Shown: one piece after another, positions 36,349 to 46,405 of the stretch
Layout of the letters: the number at the start of each line of letters is the position of its first letter
How positions within the stretch are numbered: position 1 is the stretch's first letter
DNA from: Bradyrhizobium sp. CCBAU 53351
GTDB taxonomy: Bacteria > Pseudomonadota > Alphaproteobacteria > Rhizobiales > Xanthobacteraceae
Direction: 5' to 3'
NCBI RefSeq assembly: GCF_015291745.1
Contig: NZ_CP030059.1
Span: forward strand, 4,305,501-4,369,500
Length of the DNA: 64,000 bases
Translations under genes and position numbers: made by a program
The notes under the pieces: generated by a model
What the model was told of the DNA's origin: nothing
The model's input: the letters and a program-made list of their open reading frames with translations, nothing else
The model's database searches: none

Positions 36349-38682
36349 ATGCTGCAGACCAATACGCTCCAGAACGATGGGTCACGTCTCCCTCCCCCCA
36401 TTCAAATGCAGCTGAACCGACAGAGCACAGGAGGCATCGGCGAGCTCATTAAATTCGCGCTGGTATTTATACGGCGGCAATACCTCGTCATCATTTTCGT
36501 CACTGTCCTCGCAGGTGCCGCTAGCCTCGTTTACCTGAGACTGGTCTCGCCGGCCTATACGGCGCAGGTACAGGTCCTGTTCGAAAATCCAAGGGCGCAG
36601 TTCCTTCAGAAACAATCGCTTCTTTCCGAACCGCTCCTCGACGTTACCCAGATCGAGACGCAACTGCAGATCATCAAATCGCAGGCGACTGCTGCAACCG
36701 TGATCAAGCAGTTGAAATTGGCCGATCACCAAGACTTTAGGGAGGGCCGGTCGCTGCAGTCCTGGTTGATGGGGTGGCTTCAACGATGGCGGCCAGATCC
36801 GTCAGAAGGTGCGCCACCTGCCCCGCGGGAGCAGCCCTCGGAAGCAACGATTGCAATCTTTCTGGATCGCCTGTCTGCAGGTCGAGTTGGCTATAGTCAC
36901 GTCATTGAAATCGCATTCACCGCGAGTGATCCAGCGCTGGCGGCAGAGATCGCGAACGCTATTGCGAGAGCCTACATCAATGATCAGCTCGAGGCGAAAT
37001 TTGAAGCCACGCGAACTGCAACGAGTTGGCTGCAGGAACGGCTGCGGAGCCTCGGAGAGGAGGCGCTGACCGCCGAACGTGGAGTCGAGGCTTACAAATC
37101 TCAAAATAACATCGTATCGCCCGGGGGAAAGCCGATCGACGAGCAGCAGATCACAGAACTCAACACCCGGCTGGCTACCGCTCGCGCGCAGAGTTCAGAA
37201 GCCGCGGCCAAGCTGTCGCGCTACGAAGCTCTTCTCGGCGTCGACCCGGCAAAACCATCCTCGATCGGCAATCTGGACGCCATCGGCTCCGACGCGATGA
37301 ACAGTCCAATCATTACATCGCTACGCCAGCAGTATCTCGAACTCGCCAGGCGTGAGGCCGAATTGTCCGCCCGCGTCGGCCGAGATCATCTCGCGGTGGT
37401 CAACGTTCGAAACAGGCTGCGCGAATTTCGCGTTTCCATTCTGGACGAGGTTAAGCGACTTTCCGAGATCAGCCGCAGCGAAGCCGAACTTGCAAAGCAG
37501 CGGCAGCAGGAGATCGAAAAGCGTCTTTCCGTGGCCATTGCGCAGTCGCGCCTCACGAACTCGGCGGAGCTGACAATAAGAGATTTGGAAAGTCGGGCGA
37601 AGAGTCTGCGGGCCCTCTACGACACATTCCTTCAGCAATATATGGGCTCGGCGCAGCAGGAGACCTTCCCGATCTCAGAAACCCGCATCATCTTCCCCGC
37701 TTCTGCCGCTCAAACCAAGAGCAAACCGAAAGCGAAGGTCGTGCTGAGCTTCGGTCTTCTGGGAGGGCTCGCGCTGGGACTGCTCCTCGGTTTCGTGCGA
37801 GACGTCATGGATCGCGTTTTCCGCACGTCTTCACAGCTAGAAGCAGCGCTGGACCTGCCTTGCCTATCTCTCGTGCCGATCCAGAGCTTGCCCAGGCAGC
37901 AAAGGTCGGCGGCTCGGCCGCAGCAGGCACAGGAAGCCCCGAACCAACGCATACTTCCGAGCGCTCCGGACATTCATCGCGCCGTCGTGAGCATGCCTCT
38001 CTCGCGGTACACCGAGGCGATCCGATCAATCAAGATCGCGATCGACCATAGCCCGGCGAAGACTCCCAACCAGGTGATTGGCGTGACTTCGGCCCTTCCA
38101 AATGAGGGCAAGACCACGATTGCCGCTTCCGTGGCACAACTTATCGGGCACAGCGGAAAGAAAGTGATCATCGTCGACTGCGATCTTCGGAATCCATCGC
38201 TTTCGGCTCGGCTCGTCCCAAAGGCCGTGGATGGCATTATTGAAGTCTTGAGGGGGACTCGTTCACTCGAAGAGGCGGTATGGCGGGATCCGAACACGAC
38301 TCTTGCCGTTCTTCCGGCCGTTCAGCGTGGGTCCGTACTTCACTCAAGCGAACTCTTGTGCGACGGCTCGATCTGCAGGCTGTTTGATCGTCTGCGACAA
38401 AGCTATGACTATATCATTGTCGATCTTCCGCCGCTGAGCCCGCTTGTCGACGTACGGGTCACCGCTCCTCTGATCGATTGCTACGTTCTCGTCGTCGAGT
38501 GGGGACGCACGAAGATCGACGTCGTGCAGCATGCACTGCACACCGCCCCGACGATCTCGGACTCGCTGATCGGCGCAGTACTGAACAAGACTGACATCAA
38601 GGCGATGGCCCGATACGACGCCCACCGAAGCGATTATTACGATGACAGTCACTACGTTCGATATGGTCTTTCGAGCTCCTGA
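36349..38682 (+). CDS. ExoP-like Wzz co-polymerase fused to BY-type tyrosine kinase
   Basis: A 777-residue protein. A Wzz domain has its first membrane helix near 45-65 (YLVIIFVTVLAGAASLVYL), a long periplasmic coiled coil and a second helix near 464-484. A cytoplasmic bacterial tyrosine kinase follows, with Walker A ALPNEGKTTIAA (near 585), Walker A' VIIVDCDLRNPS (near 607) and Walker B YDYIIVDLPP (near 686). The extreme C terminus has a tyrosine cluster (YDAHRSDYYDDSHYVRY), the autophosphorylation tail. It controls chain length and export of the polymer. ATG 36349 with GAGAGA upstream was chosen over the frame opening at 36223. Confidence 0.93.
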   Translation: MLQTNTLQNDGSRLPPPIQMQLNRQSTGGIGELIKFALVFIRRQYLVIIFVTVLAGAASLVYLRLVSPAYTAQVQVLFENPRAQFLQKQSLLSEPLLDVTQIETQLQIIKSQATAATVIKQLKLADHQDFREGRSLQSWLMGWLQRWRPDPSEGAPPAPREQPSEATIAIFLDRLSAGRVGYSHVIEIAFTASDPALAAEIANAIARAYINDQLEAKFEATRTATSWLQERLRSLGEEALTAERGVEAYKSQNNIVSPGGKPIDEQQITELNTRLATARAQSSEAAAKLSRYEALLGVDPAKPSSIGNLDAIGSDAMNSPIITSLRQQYLELARREAELSARVGRDHLAVVNVRNRLREFRVSILDEVKRLSEISRSEAELAKQRQQEIEKRLSVAIAQSRLTNSAELTIRDLESRAKSLRALYDTFLQQYMGSAQQETFPISETRIIFPASAAQTKSKPKAKVVLSFGLLGGLALGLLLGFVRDVMDRVFRTSSQLEAALDLPCLSLVPIQSLPRQQRSAARPQQAQEAPNQRILPSAPDIHRAVVSMPLSRYTEAIRSIKIAIDHSPAKTPNQVIGVTSALPNEGKTTIAASVAQLIGHSGKKVIIVDCDLRNPSLSARLVPKAVDGIIEVLRGTRSLEEAVWRDPNTTLAVLPAVQRGSVLHSSELLCDGSICRLFDRLRQSYDYIIVDLPPLSPLVDVRVTAPLIDCYVLVVEWGRTKIDVVQHALHTAPTISDSLIGAVLNKTDIKAMARYDAHRSDYYDDSHYVRYGLSSS

Positions 38683-38751
38683 GCGGCCTTTCGCCATGCA
38701 TCATGAGCCTGCCGGTCCAAGCGTTGACTCAAGCCCGAGGGGTGACGTTGT

Positions 38752-40839
38752 ATGCTGGACAAGTTTCTGATTGTGGCACTCTTGGTGTCCGTCGCCGCGG
38801 CTTTTGCAACACCCGAATTTCCGCAAGCGCAAGTTCTTTGTCCTGCTCTTCTCGCGATCGCGGTGCTGGCAGCCGCAGTTTTCACCTCATCCTTCGCAAT
38901 CGCGCGCCTGGTACGACGGTTACGACTGTTTCTGCTCGTCATTCTCGTTGTACCGGCGGTCTACATGACTGTTCAACTCGTTCCAATTCCGATCCACGGG
39001 GCCGGCAATCCGATATGGGCCGCTGCATCGGCTGCATTGAATGCCCCCCCTTCTGAACGGCTCACGGTGGACATCGATGCAACCGTGCAAGCATTCTTGC
39101 AATACATTGCTGCTGTCGCCCTCGCGCTCATCGCGGCCATCGTCGCGCTGGATAGACAGCGCGCGTGGCAACTCCTCACCATGCTGGTCTCGGTCTCAGC
39201 GATCGTCAGTGCGTACTTGCTAATGCGACAGATGATGGGAGCTGACGGTCTCTCGCCCGTCGGCACTCCCGTACCCGTCGTGACCGACGCAGCACCCTCG
39301 GTGCTGGGCTTGGTGATGTCGGCAGCGATGGCGGCCCGCGCGTTCGAGGAATGCCGCCAGGCCAAGCAACTCTCGTTTCAGCTGGCGGCGCCCTTATCGT
39401 TCGCAATGCTGGCAACGTTTCTCTGCCTGTCGGCGATCCTTGCCAGGGCAGACGGAACGGGAACTGCCATAGCTGCACTGCTTGGAGCGGGAATCGTTTT
39501 CGCCGCGTTCGCGATCCAGAACTGGTTCTATGGGGTTTGGGGAATGGCGAGCGTGTTTGCCACGGCCGCAATTCTCTTTTTGGCGGCCTTCACCCTGCTG
39601 CCGGTGCGGCCGAATACCGATCTCGCGATCGCCCTATCTGCGCAGCACCCGGCGGCGACTGAACGGATGCTGCAAGATGCCGGCCAGGTTGGGTCCGGTG
39701 CAGGAACGTACGTGGCGCTGCTGCCGATCCACCGCGATATCGGAGGGCCTTCATCGCGAGAGCGGCCGACCGCTGCCGCCGTCATCGCCATCGAAATGGG
39801 CCGCCCTTTCCTGTATGGGCTGTTGATAGTTGCGGTACTTGCCGCCTCGGCTTTGCTTAGATGTTCCCTGCAGCGAAGGCGGGACTACGCTTACGCCGCT
39901 ATTGGTTCTGGTGCTGCGGCTGCGCTAGCCATGCTGGCCTTGGTCGAGGACGGTATTCTCGAGTTCGGCACATCGCTGTTGGCGGCCGCCGCGTTAGGGT
40001 TGGCAGTTGCCCAAAGCCAGCGTGATACGGCTACTGCGGCCTTGTCGCCGCAATCAACGCGCTCCGTAAGGGAGCCGGATAGCTCGGATCCGGCATCTAA
40101 GCCAGCCCGCCAACATGGCAATGTATCCATGCGTATTGGATTGGGCTCTGTCGCTGTCGCCCTGTGCGCGCAAACGGTCTGGCTATACACTCACCCGCGG
40201 TATCCGAGCGGATTGCCGCTTGAAGCGCCTTCCGTCAACCAAGCGGCACGCCAGGCGTCCGTAGGGGCGCCGCGTTCGGGCTCACTGCGCGGGGACGGCG
40301 ATTTGCATCCGAGGACACCTGTTCTTGAACCGTTGCCCATCGCCAACGAAGCCGCAGCGTCAAAGCCGGAGATCGGAGCCGATCCGGCTGCGCCGACTGC
40401 ATTGGCACGGGCACTGCGGTACTCACCGCTACGAGGTGATCTTTGGCTCAAGCTTGCGGCGCTCTCGAGGGAGCAGAGATCGGCGGAATACGACGTCGCA
40501 GCTCTACTGAAACTGTCGTACTACACAGCGCCAAGCGATTTGGCCCTACTTCCGCTACGACTGACTGTCGCTCTCGGCGAGGTCTCGACGGTAAACGAAC
40601 CGGAACTGCGTGAACTCGTGCAACGTGACATCAAGATTGCCCTGACCAAACAGCCCAGTCTCCGCCCCGCTCTTGTTGCCGCCTATCAGTCGGCATCCGC
40701 GGAAGGAAAGAGCATGGTGAACAATCTGATTGCGGAGCGGGATTCAGCCGCTCTTCAAAGGAAGGAAATCCGGGCTCCTGCGCCCGGAACGGTCGTCTCT
40801 CCGCCGAACAGTGCACCGGGCCGCGGCACCGGTCGGTAA
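38752..40839 (+). CDS. Wzy/O-antigen-ligase-like membrane protein with soluble C-terminal tail
   Basis: A 695-residue protein. About ten hydrophobic segments span residues 1-430. A central loop with QVGSGAGTYVALLPIHRD corresponds to the periplasmic loop of Wzy_C proteins (the G-x-G-x-G-T-Y type motif). After another membrane segment near 465-485 comes a ~200-residue Pro/Ala-rich and then helical tail (RYSPLRGDLWLKLAAL), resembling TPR-like repeats. It lies between the ExoP-like and initiating-transferase genes, the usual spot for the polymerase of an exopolysaccharide locus, so it is the better candidate for the main Wzy. The family assignment is moderately sure. Confidence 0.7.
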   Translation: MLDKFLIVALLVSVAAAFATPEFPQAQVLCPALLAIAVLAAAVFTSSFAIARLVRRLRLFLLVILVVPAVYMTVQLVPIPIHGAGNPIWAAASAALNAPPSERLTVDIDATVQAFLQYIAAVALALIAAIVALDRQRAWQLLTMLVSVSAIVSAYLLMRQMMGADGLSPVGTPVPVVTDAAPSVLGLVMSAAMAARAFEECRQAKQLSFQLAAPLSFAMLATFLCLSAILARADGTGTAIAALLGAGIVFAAFAIQNWFYGVWGMASVFATAAILFLAAFTLLPVRPNTDLAIALSAQHPAATERMLQDAGQVGSGAGTYVALLPIHRDIGGPSSRERPTAAAVIAIEMGRPFLYGLLIVAVLAASALLRCSLQRRRDYAYAAIGSGAAAALAMLALVEDGILEFGTSLLAAAALGLAVAQSQRDTATAALSPQSTRSVREPDSSDPASKPARQHGNVSMRIGLGSVAVALCAQTVWLYTHPRYPSGLPLEAPSVNQAARQASVGAPRSGSLRGDGDLHPRTPVLEPLPIANEAAASKPEIGADPAAPTALARALRYSPLRGDLWLKLAALSREQRSAEYDVAALLKLSYYTAPSDLALLPLRLTVALGEVSTVNEPELRELVQRDIKIALTKQPSLRPALVAAYQSASAEGKSMVNNLIAERDSAALQRKEIRAPAPGTVVSPPNSAPGRGTGR

Positions 40840-40979
40840 CTCTCGAGGTATTTTGCTCGATCCGATAATGCCGCACGGGTCGAACCTCACCAAGCGCGGC
40901 CAATATTTAAGTTCTATATTTTCACTTGAAATATTCAATAAATTAATAATAGATTAAATGCTGGTCAGAGTACCTCGTC
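40840..40979. promoter_or_regulatory. AT-rich region upstream of initiating phosphotransferase
   Basis: A 140-base gap whose right half is AT-rich. It contains TTTAAGTTCTAT at 40906-40917, an exact copy of 18763-18774, and ATTAAAT at 40953-40959. Probably the promoter region of the downstream gene. Confidence 0.5.
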
Positions 40980-42446
40980 ATGAACTTCGTGAACCGACAC
41001 CTCCCCGATCAAATCGATACGGCTCATGTCAGTCTCGAACCGCCAATATCCTCGCATAAATGGCCCCTGCGGTATGACCGGATCGAACACGTTGCGCTCT
41101 GTGCCGATATCGCGACGATTTTGCTCGCGAGCGTCATCTCCACGGTCTTATACCGGTTCCAGAGCGTACAGACCGGGGCAGACCACGGCAACGCATTTGG
41201 CTTGGCGCTGATTAGCGCGGCTTGCGTGGCTTCCCTCCTGAAGGCTCAGGGCCTCTATCGGCCGATTGAGCTCCTTGTGCTCAAGAACCAGGTTCGGGCC
41301 GTCTGTGTCACTTGGGCGTCATTGTTGCTCTTGATCTGGGCCGCATATGGCTTTGCAATTCCCCCAGGTGCCTCTCAGAAACCAGGCCCGCTGTTCGCCA
41401 TCCTCGGCTTGGCCTTGCTTGTGGCAGAGCGATGGGGGGTCAGGGCAGTGCTGATAAGGGGTCTGAGCGAAAGAAAGTTCGCCAGCACCAATATCGTTCT
41501 AATCAGCGACCAACCGCTTTCCAAAAACGCCGGCCTGCCGGAGACCTTGTCTATGCACGGATATTGCGTCAGAGCACGGTTCAGCCTGCCGCCGATCGGC
41601 TTCGGGCCCGCCGGTCGTAAACGGTTCGCCTCTCGCGTAATCGACTATATTCACAACATCCCGCTCGACCAGGTGGTGGTCGAGGCCTCTCCAGAGCGAT
41701 GGCCCGAGCTGCGAGCACTTGTGGCCGACCTCCGGGTTTTGCCCTTCCCGATCATGTTCGTGCCCGTCGGCACAACATCCGAATTGCTTCGACATCCGAC
41801 ACGGAATCTTGGAAGTGCCGTTTGCGTCGAGTTGCAGCGGGGTCCCCTCACCTCCCTCGAGTGCGCATCCAAGCGAATGATTGATGTTGTCGGCGCAGGG
41901 CTCGCGCTGGCGATGGCTGCACCACTGCTGGTACTGGCTGCAATCGCAATCAAGCTGGACTCTCCGGGCCCGGTGTTCTTCCGACAGCAACGCTGCGGTT
42001 TCAATGGTCGGACATTCCTGATCCGGAAGTTTCGGACCATGCATGTTCTCGAGGACGGCAACGTGATCACTCAGGCCGTCCCTCTCGATCGACGGGTCAC
42101 CCGCGTGGGCAAGTTGCTGCGCCGGTCGAGCTTCGATGAACTGCCGCAACTGCTAAATGTTCTCGAGGGCAGCATGTCGCTGGTGGGCCCGCGTCCCCAC
42201 GCCTTGGCCCACGACGGACAGTTTGACAAGCTCGTGCGAAACTACGCCTTTCGCCGCAGGGTCAGGCCTGGGCTGACCGGATGGGCCCAGGTTCACGGTT
42301 GCCGCGGGGCAACGCCCACGGCGTCGATGATCGAAGCACGCGTCCAATACGATCTCTGGTACATCGATAATTGGAGTCTTCGGCTGGATCTTGCAATCCT
42401 GTTGCGAACTCCTGTGGAAGTATTACGGGGGCGCAACGCCTATTAG
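40980..42446 (+). CDS. Undecaprenyl-phosphate glycosyl-1-phosphate transferase (WcaJ/ExoY-like)
   Basis: A 488-residue polyprenyl-phosphate hexose-1-phosphate transferase that starts repeat-unit synthesis by loading a sugar phosphate onto undecaprenyl phosphate. The N-terminal half has four or five membrane helices and a CoA-binding-like Rossmann domain. From about residue 298 comes the catalytic part: [69 protein letters not shown] and the C-terminal [16 protein letters not shown] with [13 protein letters not shown]. Its first sugar is probably glucose or galactose. The ribosome binding site is weak. Confidence 0.93.
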   Translation: MNFVNRHLPDQIDTAHVSLEPPISSHKWPLRYDRIEHVALCADIATILLASVISTVLYRFQSVQTGADHGNAFGLALISAACVASLLKAQGLYRPIELLVLKNQVRAVCVTWASLLLLIWAAYGFAIPPGASQKPGPLFAILGLALLVAERWGVRAVLIRGLSERKFASTNIVLISDQPLSKNAGLPETLSMHGYCVRARFSLPPIGFGPAGRKRFASRVIDYIHNIPLDQVVVEASPERWPELRALVADLRVLPFPIMFVPVGTTSELLRHPTRNLGSAVCVELQRGPLTSLECASKRMIDVVGAGLALAMAAPLLVLAAIAIKLDSPGPVFFRQQRCGFNGRTFLIRKFRTMHVLEDGNVITQAVPLDRRVTRVGKLLRRSSFDELPQLLNVLEGSMSLVGPRPHALAHDGQFDKLVRNYAFRRRVRPGLTGWAQVHGCRGATPTASMIEARVQYDLWYIDNWSLRLDLAILLRTPVEVLRGRNAY

Positions 42447-42495
42447 CTCCAACCTCGACCAAAGGCGCCTGCGCCAGTCCCCTGGTGCAGCTGCT

Positions 42496-42864
42496 TCACG
42501 CCCGCTGCCGAAGTTTCGGAGCCGCTTCCCCGATGCGAAACTCCTCGATTCGACGACCGGATTTCACCGCAGCAACCAGCCAACGAGGTCGCTTGCCACG
42601 CCCCGACCAAGTTTCGGACGTCTGCGGGTTACGGTATTTCGGCAGCACGCGCGGATATTTGCGCCTCGGCTTGCCCGTGGAAGAGATGCCCGGCCTGCCG
42701 CTTTCGGCTAACATAGCCATCCCGCCGCCGAGAACCGCCAAGCGCTTCTCCAGTTCCTGCTTTTCCGCTTTGATCCGGTCCGACAAAATGCCGCTAATTT
42801 CCTCATGAAGGGACCATAGATCATCGAGGGACATCGCTTCTAGTTCGAGCTTCTTGGTCGACAT
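42496..42864 (-). CDS. H-NS family nucleoid protein
   Basis: A 122-residue small DNA-binding protein. The N-terminal half is a coiled-coil oligomerisation region (LWSLHEEISGILSDRIKAE). The C terminus carries the H-NS DNA-binding core: KYRNPQTSETWSGRGKRPRW, the T-W-x-G-R-G-x-x-P-x-W signature. The start is the ATG at 42864 with AGGATG upstream; the frame extends to 43017 only as unrelated sequence. It ends close to the convergent WcaJ-like gene. It probably silences or structures AT-rich DNA, which in this window means the intergenic islands of the polysaccharide locus. Confidence 0.92.
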   Translation of the reverse strand: MSTKKLELEAMSLDDLWSLHEEISGILSDRIKAEKQELEKRLAVLGGGMAMLAESGRPGISSTGKPRRKYPRVLPKYRNPQTSETWSGRGKRPRWLVAAVKSGRRIEEFRIGEAAPKLRQRA

Positions 42865-43574
42865 GTTAGCATCCTGTAGTTGCGCCCATTTAATATGTCC
42901 CAGCAGAGTAATCAAGCACCCAATGTCGGGCCTTAGCGAAAAATATTCGGAACTCAACAGCATTTTTATGCTCCACATAACTGCGTCGCCGGTTCCAATC
43001 AAGACTGAAAAATGCATTATTCGCTGAATTCAATAGCGGCCCGCACATAACACGCGCCCTACGTGCGCCGGCGCCGCGATTCAATCTGATTATGATTGAT
43101 TAGAGCGTCGCGAGGTCGATCTTCCGCGCCGCCGCCCTCGTGAGGAACATGACTGCGGGAGGCCGCATCCCGGCATTCGTCCTGAAATGCGGATGTCAGC
43201 CCGCTGCAGCCGCGAGGTTATGATTGCGATATCTTTCAGCGCGAGCTTTCGCAGCTGGATTTGGAGCTGCAGATCCTTGAGGTCGGTCAACGGTTCCGCA
43301 GGCGCGATAAACTGCCTGATCGCAACTCGAAGACGTACCAACGGGCAGCCGATAATATCCAATGTTTCTCTTCGAGAGCGCAGCAAGCCTTCCTCGCCCA
43401 ATAATAAAACAGAAAATAATCCTCGCAATATACATTTAATAATATATTATTTATTTATTATCACGTCAATTGAAAGACCGACCCTGATTCCCAGTCTTTT
43501 GTTCGCCACGCGAAAAAACCTCTATTCGGCGTCAGATACGACTGTTGGGCAGGTTGGTCGGTGACGAGAATGCT
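42865..43574. other. Intergenic region between divergent H-NS genes
   Basis: A 710-base stretch with no secure gene. It has AT-rich patches at both ends with ATTTAAT at 42888-42894 and 43434-43440, the latter running into a tract of A/T only (43436-43460). A minus-strand frame at 43090-43428 encodes 112 residues with a helical middle part but starts with TTG and lacks a convincing binding site. Promoters for both H-NS genes are expected here and may be autoregulated. Confidence 0.45.
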
Positions 43575-43958
43575 ATGCGCCGGCAAGATCTCGAAGCCAT
43601 GGATTTTGAGGAACTTTGGCTCCTCCACGAGGAGCTCACGAAGATTCTTGCTGAAAAGATAACAGCCGAAAAGCGCGAGTTGGAAAAGCGCCTGGCGCAG
43701 CTCAATCAGCCGGACCAGTTCGGCGAGGCGGAGGGCGAGGCGACAGAGATGGGCCCAGGCCAGTCCCCTCGCCGCAAATACCCAAAGGTCGTGCCGAAAT
43801 ACTTCAACCCCCTCAAGCCGACAGAGACTTGGTCTGGGCGAGGCAAACAGCCGCGCTGGCTGGTCGCAGCGCTTCAATCAGGACACACGCTCGAGGAGTT
43901 CAGGATTCGCGAGAACGGCGAAGCGTCCAACCGGAATGCTGGTAGTCGCGAGCATTGA
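43575..43958 (+). CDS. H-NS family nucleoid protein, second copy
   Basis: A 127-residue paralogue of the gene at 42496-42864. It has the same plan: LEAMDFEELWLLHEELTKIL coiled-coil start, a Gln/Glu-rich linker and the C-terminal TWSGRGKQPRW core followed by LVAALQSGHTLEEFRI. The two share the region around WSGRGK-PRWLVAA closely, which suggests duplication followed by divergence in orientation. The ATG at 43575 was taken; TTG 43545 and GTG 43561 upstream in frame are possible. It is convergent with the nucleotidyltransferase-like gene. Confidence 0.92.
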   Translation: MRRQDLEAMDFEELWLLHEELTKILAEKITAEKRELEKRLAQLNQPDQFGEAEGEATEMGPGQSPRRKYPKVVPKYFNPLKPTETWSGRGKQPRWLVAALQSGHTLEEFRIRENGEASNRNAGSREH

Positions 43959-44048
43959 TGGCTTCATCGACGCAGACACCCGCGGGCGCGAAGCGTCTGC
44001 GAACGGATGGGAGTTACCGGTCGCTCGGCTCGCAGCGCGCTTGCGCGC

Positions 44049-45125
44049 CTACACCTTCCCTGTGCGCACAGCGACGGCCGCCTTCAACAAGAACTGCAAG
44101 GTGTCCACCTTCGGGAGGGACCACGATCTACGCGGATGGGCGGCGGCTTGCCAGGCGCCATTTGCCGCGTTCCGATAGTTTCCGAGATCCAGCGCCGTCA
44201 TCGCGAGGAACAGCAAACGCGTGGACGGAAAACGTGCCTGCATCAACTGTCGCATGAACTGCAGGCGGGGAATCAGGCGGGAGCGCATCGTCTGCGGAAT
44301 ATCGACGCCAAGCAGCCCGGCAAGAGCGACCAGTTGGGTTTCAACCGCATTCTTCATCAATTCGCCCGAGACTAGCGAGGCAAGCTTCTCCCAATCAAGG
44401 CCTTCGGTGGAATCGTTTAGATCTCGCAATTCAACAAGGTGCCGCAGGTCGAGGTCGCCGAGCCAATAACCGTAGTCTTGAAATTGATCATGGATAATCA
44501 GCATGAGCGCTCGGTAGACAGGCGTGGGGATATACACGCGCCCGCTTCCCAGCGGCGCGATGACGCAATGGTTCAGCGCCTGCCCGATACCTTGGTAGAG
44601 GTACGCGGGACCCGGAGCGGCCTGCTGCAGGTCGATGGTCCCGACATCCTGTGACCGGTTCAGCTCGACGTGCCATCTCTGGCTTTCGGCGGGGGTCTGG
44701 TAATCAATATCGTAGCCAATTGCACATAGAGCGGCAATTGCCATTCTGGCCTCGTCCGGCATGACGATGATGTCCAGGTCCGACATTATCCGAACGCCTC
44801 GGCGCTCCCGGGGTGCGGTCGCCAGTGTCGATGTGCCCTTGAGCATGATCGGGGTAATTCCCAAGCGGTTCATCGCAACGACGGCTTCTTCCAGCTGAGC
44901 GAGGAGGCGATTATTGCGCAGCTCGTTTCGGCGGTGGATATTGCGGATATATGCGCAGACGTCCTCCGGCAGCATCGATGCATATTTGCCCACAAAGTCG
45001 ATGAGCGCCGGCGTCGTCAGAGTCCGATTTGCGAGCCCGATTACGGACGTCCACTCCACGTCGACGGGCGGCATACCTCGCAAGCAATTGCAGAGGTTCG
45101 AGAGCGCGCTGCTATGCCTCACCAT
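44049..45125 (-). CDS. Nucleotidyltransferase-fold protein (PF14907-like)
   Basis: A 358-residue protein resembling the uncharacterised nucleotidyltransferase family found beside PqqD/HprK-like genes and in some lasso-peptide clusters. The catalytic core reads PIMLKGTSTLA (near 93-102) then RIMSDLDIIV (Asp116/Asp118 as the metal-binding DxD). A helical C-terminal region follows, with motifs such as LIIHDQFQDYGYWLGDLDLRHLVEL. The ATG at 45125 overlaps the upstream PqqD-HprK gene by 14 bases, so the two are translationally coupled. It could nucleotidylate or otherwise modify a small molecule or peptide. The substrate is unknown. Confidence 0.82.
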   Translation of the reverse strand: MVRHSSALSNLCNCLRGMPPVDVEWTSVIGLANRTLTTPALIDFVGKYASMLPEDVCAYIRNIHRRNELRNNRLLAQLEEAVVAMNRLGITPIMLKGTSTLATAPRERRGVRIMSDLDIIVMPDEARMAIAALCAIGYDIDYQTPAESQRWHVELNRSQDVGTIDLQQAAPGPAYLYQGIGQALNHCVIAPLGSGRVYIPTPVYRALMLIIHDQFQDYGYWLGDLDLRHLVELRDLNDSTEGLDWEKLASLVSGELMKNAVETQLVALAGLLGVDIPQTMRSRLIPRLQFMRQLMQARFPSTRLLFLAMTALDLGNYRNAANGAWQAAAHPRRSWSLPKVDTLQFLLKAAVAVRTGKV

Positions 45126-46239
45126 CGCACAATTCCATAAGCAAGCGCCGAGCTTCCACCGACTCGCAGTAGGTGAGTTGAAATGATCGCGCGCCTGCGA
45201 CAATCCGCTTCAAAGCGAAAAAGCCGGCTTGCGATAGCCTTCCGTCAGCGGCAAATGCGTCTTCGATAAGCCGCTTCATCGCATCCAACTGGTCTATCGC
45301 GGTCAGTTCTTCCGGACCGCCCGCGACCCGTTTCAAGAAGACGATCCAGCTCGCGGAAACGCATTGGTTCTGCGCATTTGGAATGGGGACGTACCGCACC
45401 CGAACCCCGTCGGAGCGGCGGTGCGTCGCGTCATACTTGTCGCCATGCAGCCGGGAGAGCAAGTCCCACGACCCCTCCTTGACTGTGAGCGCAAAGGGAA
45501 TTCCGCAGATGGTTCCGTCAGCTCCAACCAGCGCAACATCATCGCCAGCGTAGCGAAAGCCGGCGTCCACGAGCTGCAGTGTCAGGGTCGACTTTCCAGC
45601 TCCCGGCTGACCGCACAACAGCAGGCCCGCATCGTTTCTCACGAGAGTAGCTGCATGAAGGGAAAAGACCCAGCGATCGCTTCGAATAAGCCGCTCGCTG
45701 ATGTGCGCCTTGATCGTCGGCGCCAATGCTTCGACTTCACATCTGGAAATTCTCGAATCCTCTCCGCGGAAGAACACTTGCTCGTCCAGCATCGTTGCCT
45801 CGACCACCAGGTCGTTGTCGCCCGCGCCCTTGTCCGCGACGCAGAATACCGAAAGCAGCCGTCTCAAGAGGTCTCGATTTGCAGTCCGGACGCCTATTTT
45901 GTGCCGACCCAGGATCACTGAGAAGGAACAGTCAATCGGCACTTGCCAGTCCGCTTGGAGTAGCGCTTGATCGGCCCAGACATTTACAACCTGGCGGGTG
46001 AACTGGCGTGACGCATCCTCGTCAATGCCTAGCGCCCCAAGCCCCTGATAGACATCTTCCAGAGAGGCACCTTGCGCCAGCTTGCACCAGATGAATGCCG
46101 CTACCTGGTCCAGCTCGAAGATCTTCTGCCCGGCTTCGCTGAAGAGCATTGATCGACCATCCAGCAGCACGAACATTGCATCTGGAGCCGGTCTCAACAC
46201 CATCTCTGCCGACGATTTTTTCAGCACGGCTCCAGCCAA
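45112..46239 (-). CDS. PqqD-like domain fused to HprK-like kinase
   Basis: A two-domain protein of up to 375 residues. Residues ~15-95 look like a PqqD/RRE-type peptide-binding domain (LFSEAGQKIFELDQVAAFIWCKL). Residues ~105-330 form an HPr-kinase-like P-loop domain, with FSLHAATLV, LLLCGQPGAGKSTLTLQL (P-loop 210-218) and YAGDDVALV (DD 233-234), followed by ALTVKEGSWDLL. Kinases of this type phosphorylate the C-terminal residue of some lasso-peptide precursors. The N-terminal start is uncertain: TTG 46239, GTG 46227 or ATG 46203 are all possible. No asparagine-synthase or transglutaminase partner is present, so this is not a complete lasso cluster. Confidence 0.8.
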   Translation of the reverse strand: MAGAVLKKSSAEMVLRPAPDAMFVLLDGRSMLFSEAGQKIFELDQVAAFIWCKLAQGASLEDVYQGLGALGIDEDASRQFTRQVVNVWADQALLQADWQVPIDCSFSVILGRHKIGVRTANRDLLRRLLSVFCVADKGAGDNDLVVEATMLDEQVFFRGEDSRISRCEVEALAPTIKAHISERLIRSDRWVFSLHAATLVRNDAGLLLCGQPGAGKSTLTLQLVDAGFRYAGDDVALVGADGTICGIPFALTVKEGSWDLLSRLHGDKYDATHRRSDGVRVRYVPIPNAQNQCVSASWIVFLKRVAGGPEELTAIDQLDAMKRLIEDAFAADGRLSQAGFFALKRIVAGARSFQLTYCESVEARRLLMELCDGEA

Positions 46240-46405
46240 TGTACGAAGGTTCGTCTCGCCCGACGAAGGCCAACGCTATGTCGCGGCCGCGACAGAGGGA
46301 GGTCTCGACTACGAGTTTCGATCTAACCCGGCCTGCGGCGCTGCAATTCCCGTTCAGCGGAGCACAAACCCGATCGGGCTCGTTTCGAAATGACAATCCG
46401 GCCCG

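Noticed and set aside
43090..43428. 112-residue minus-strand frame between the H-NS genes
   Set aside because: TTG start, no clear ribosome binding site and Arg-rich end. The helical middle keeps it from being dismissed fully, but it is not supported enough to list as a gene.
46022..46396. Possible RiPP precursor peptide upstream of the PqqD-HprK fusion
   Set aside because: The frame starts with TTG, has no leader/core pattern typical of lasso precursors and runs into the kinase gene in another frame.
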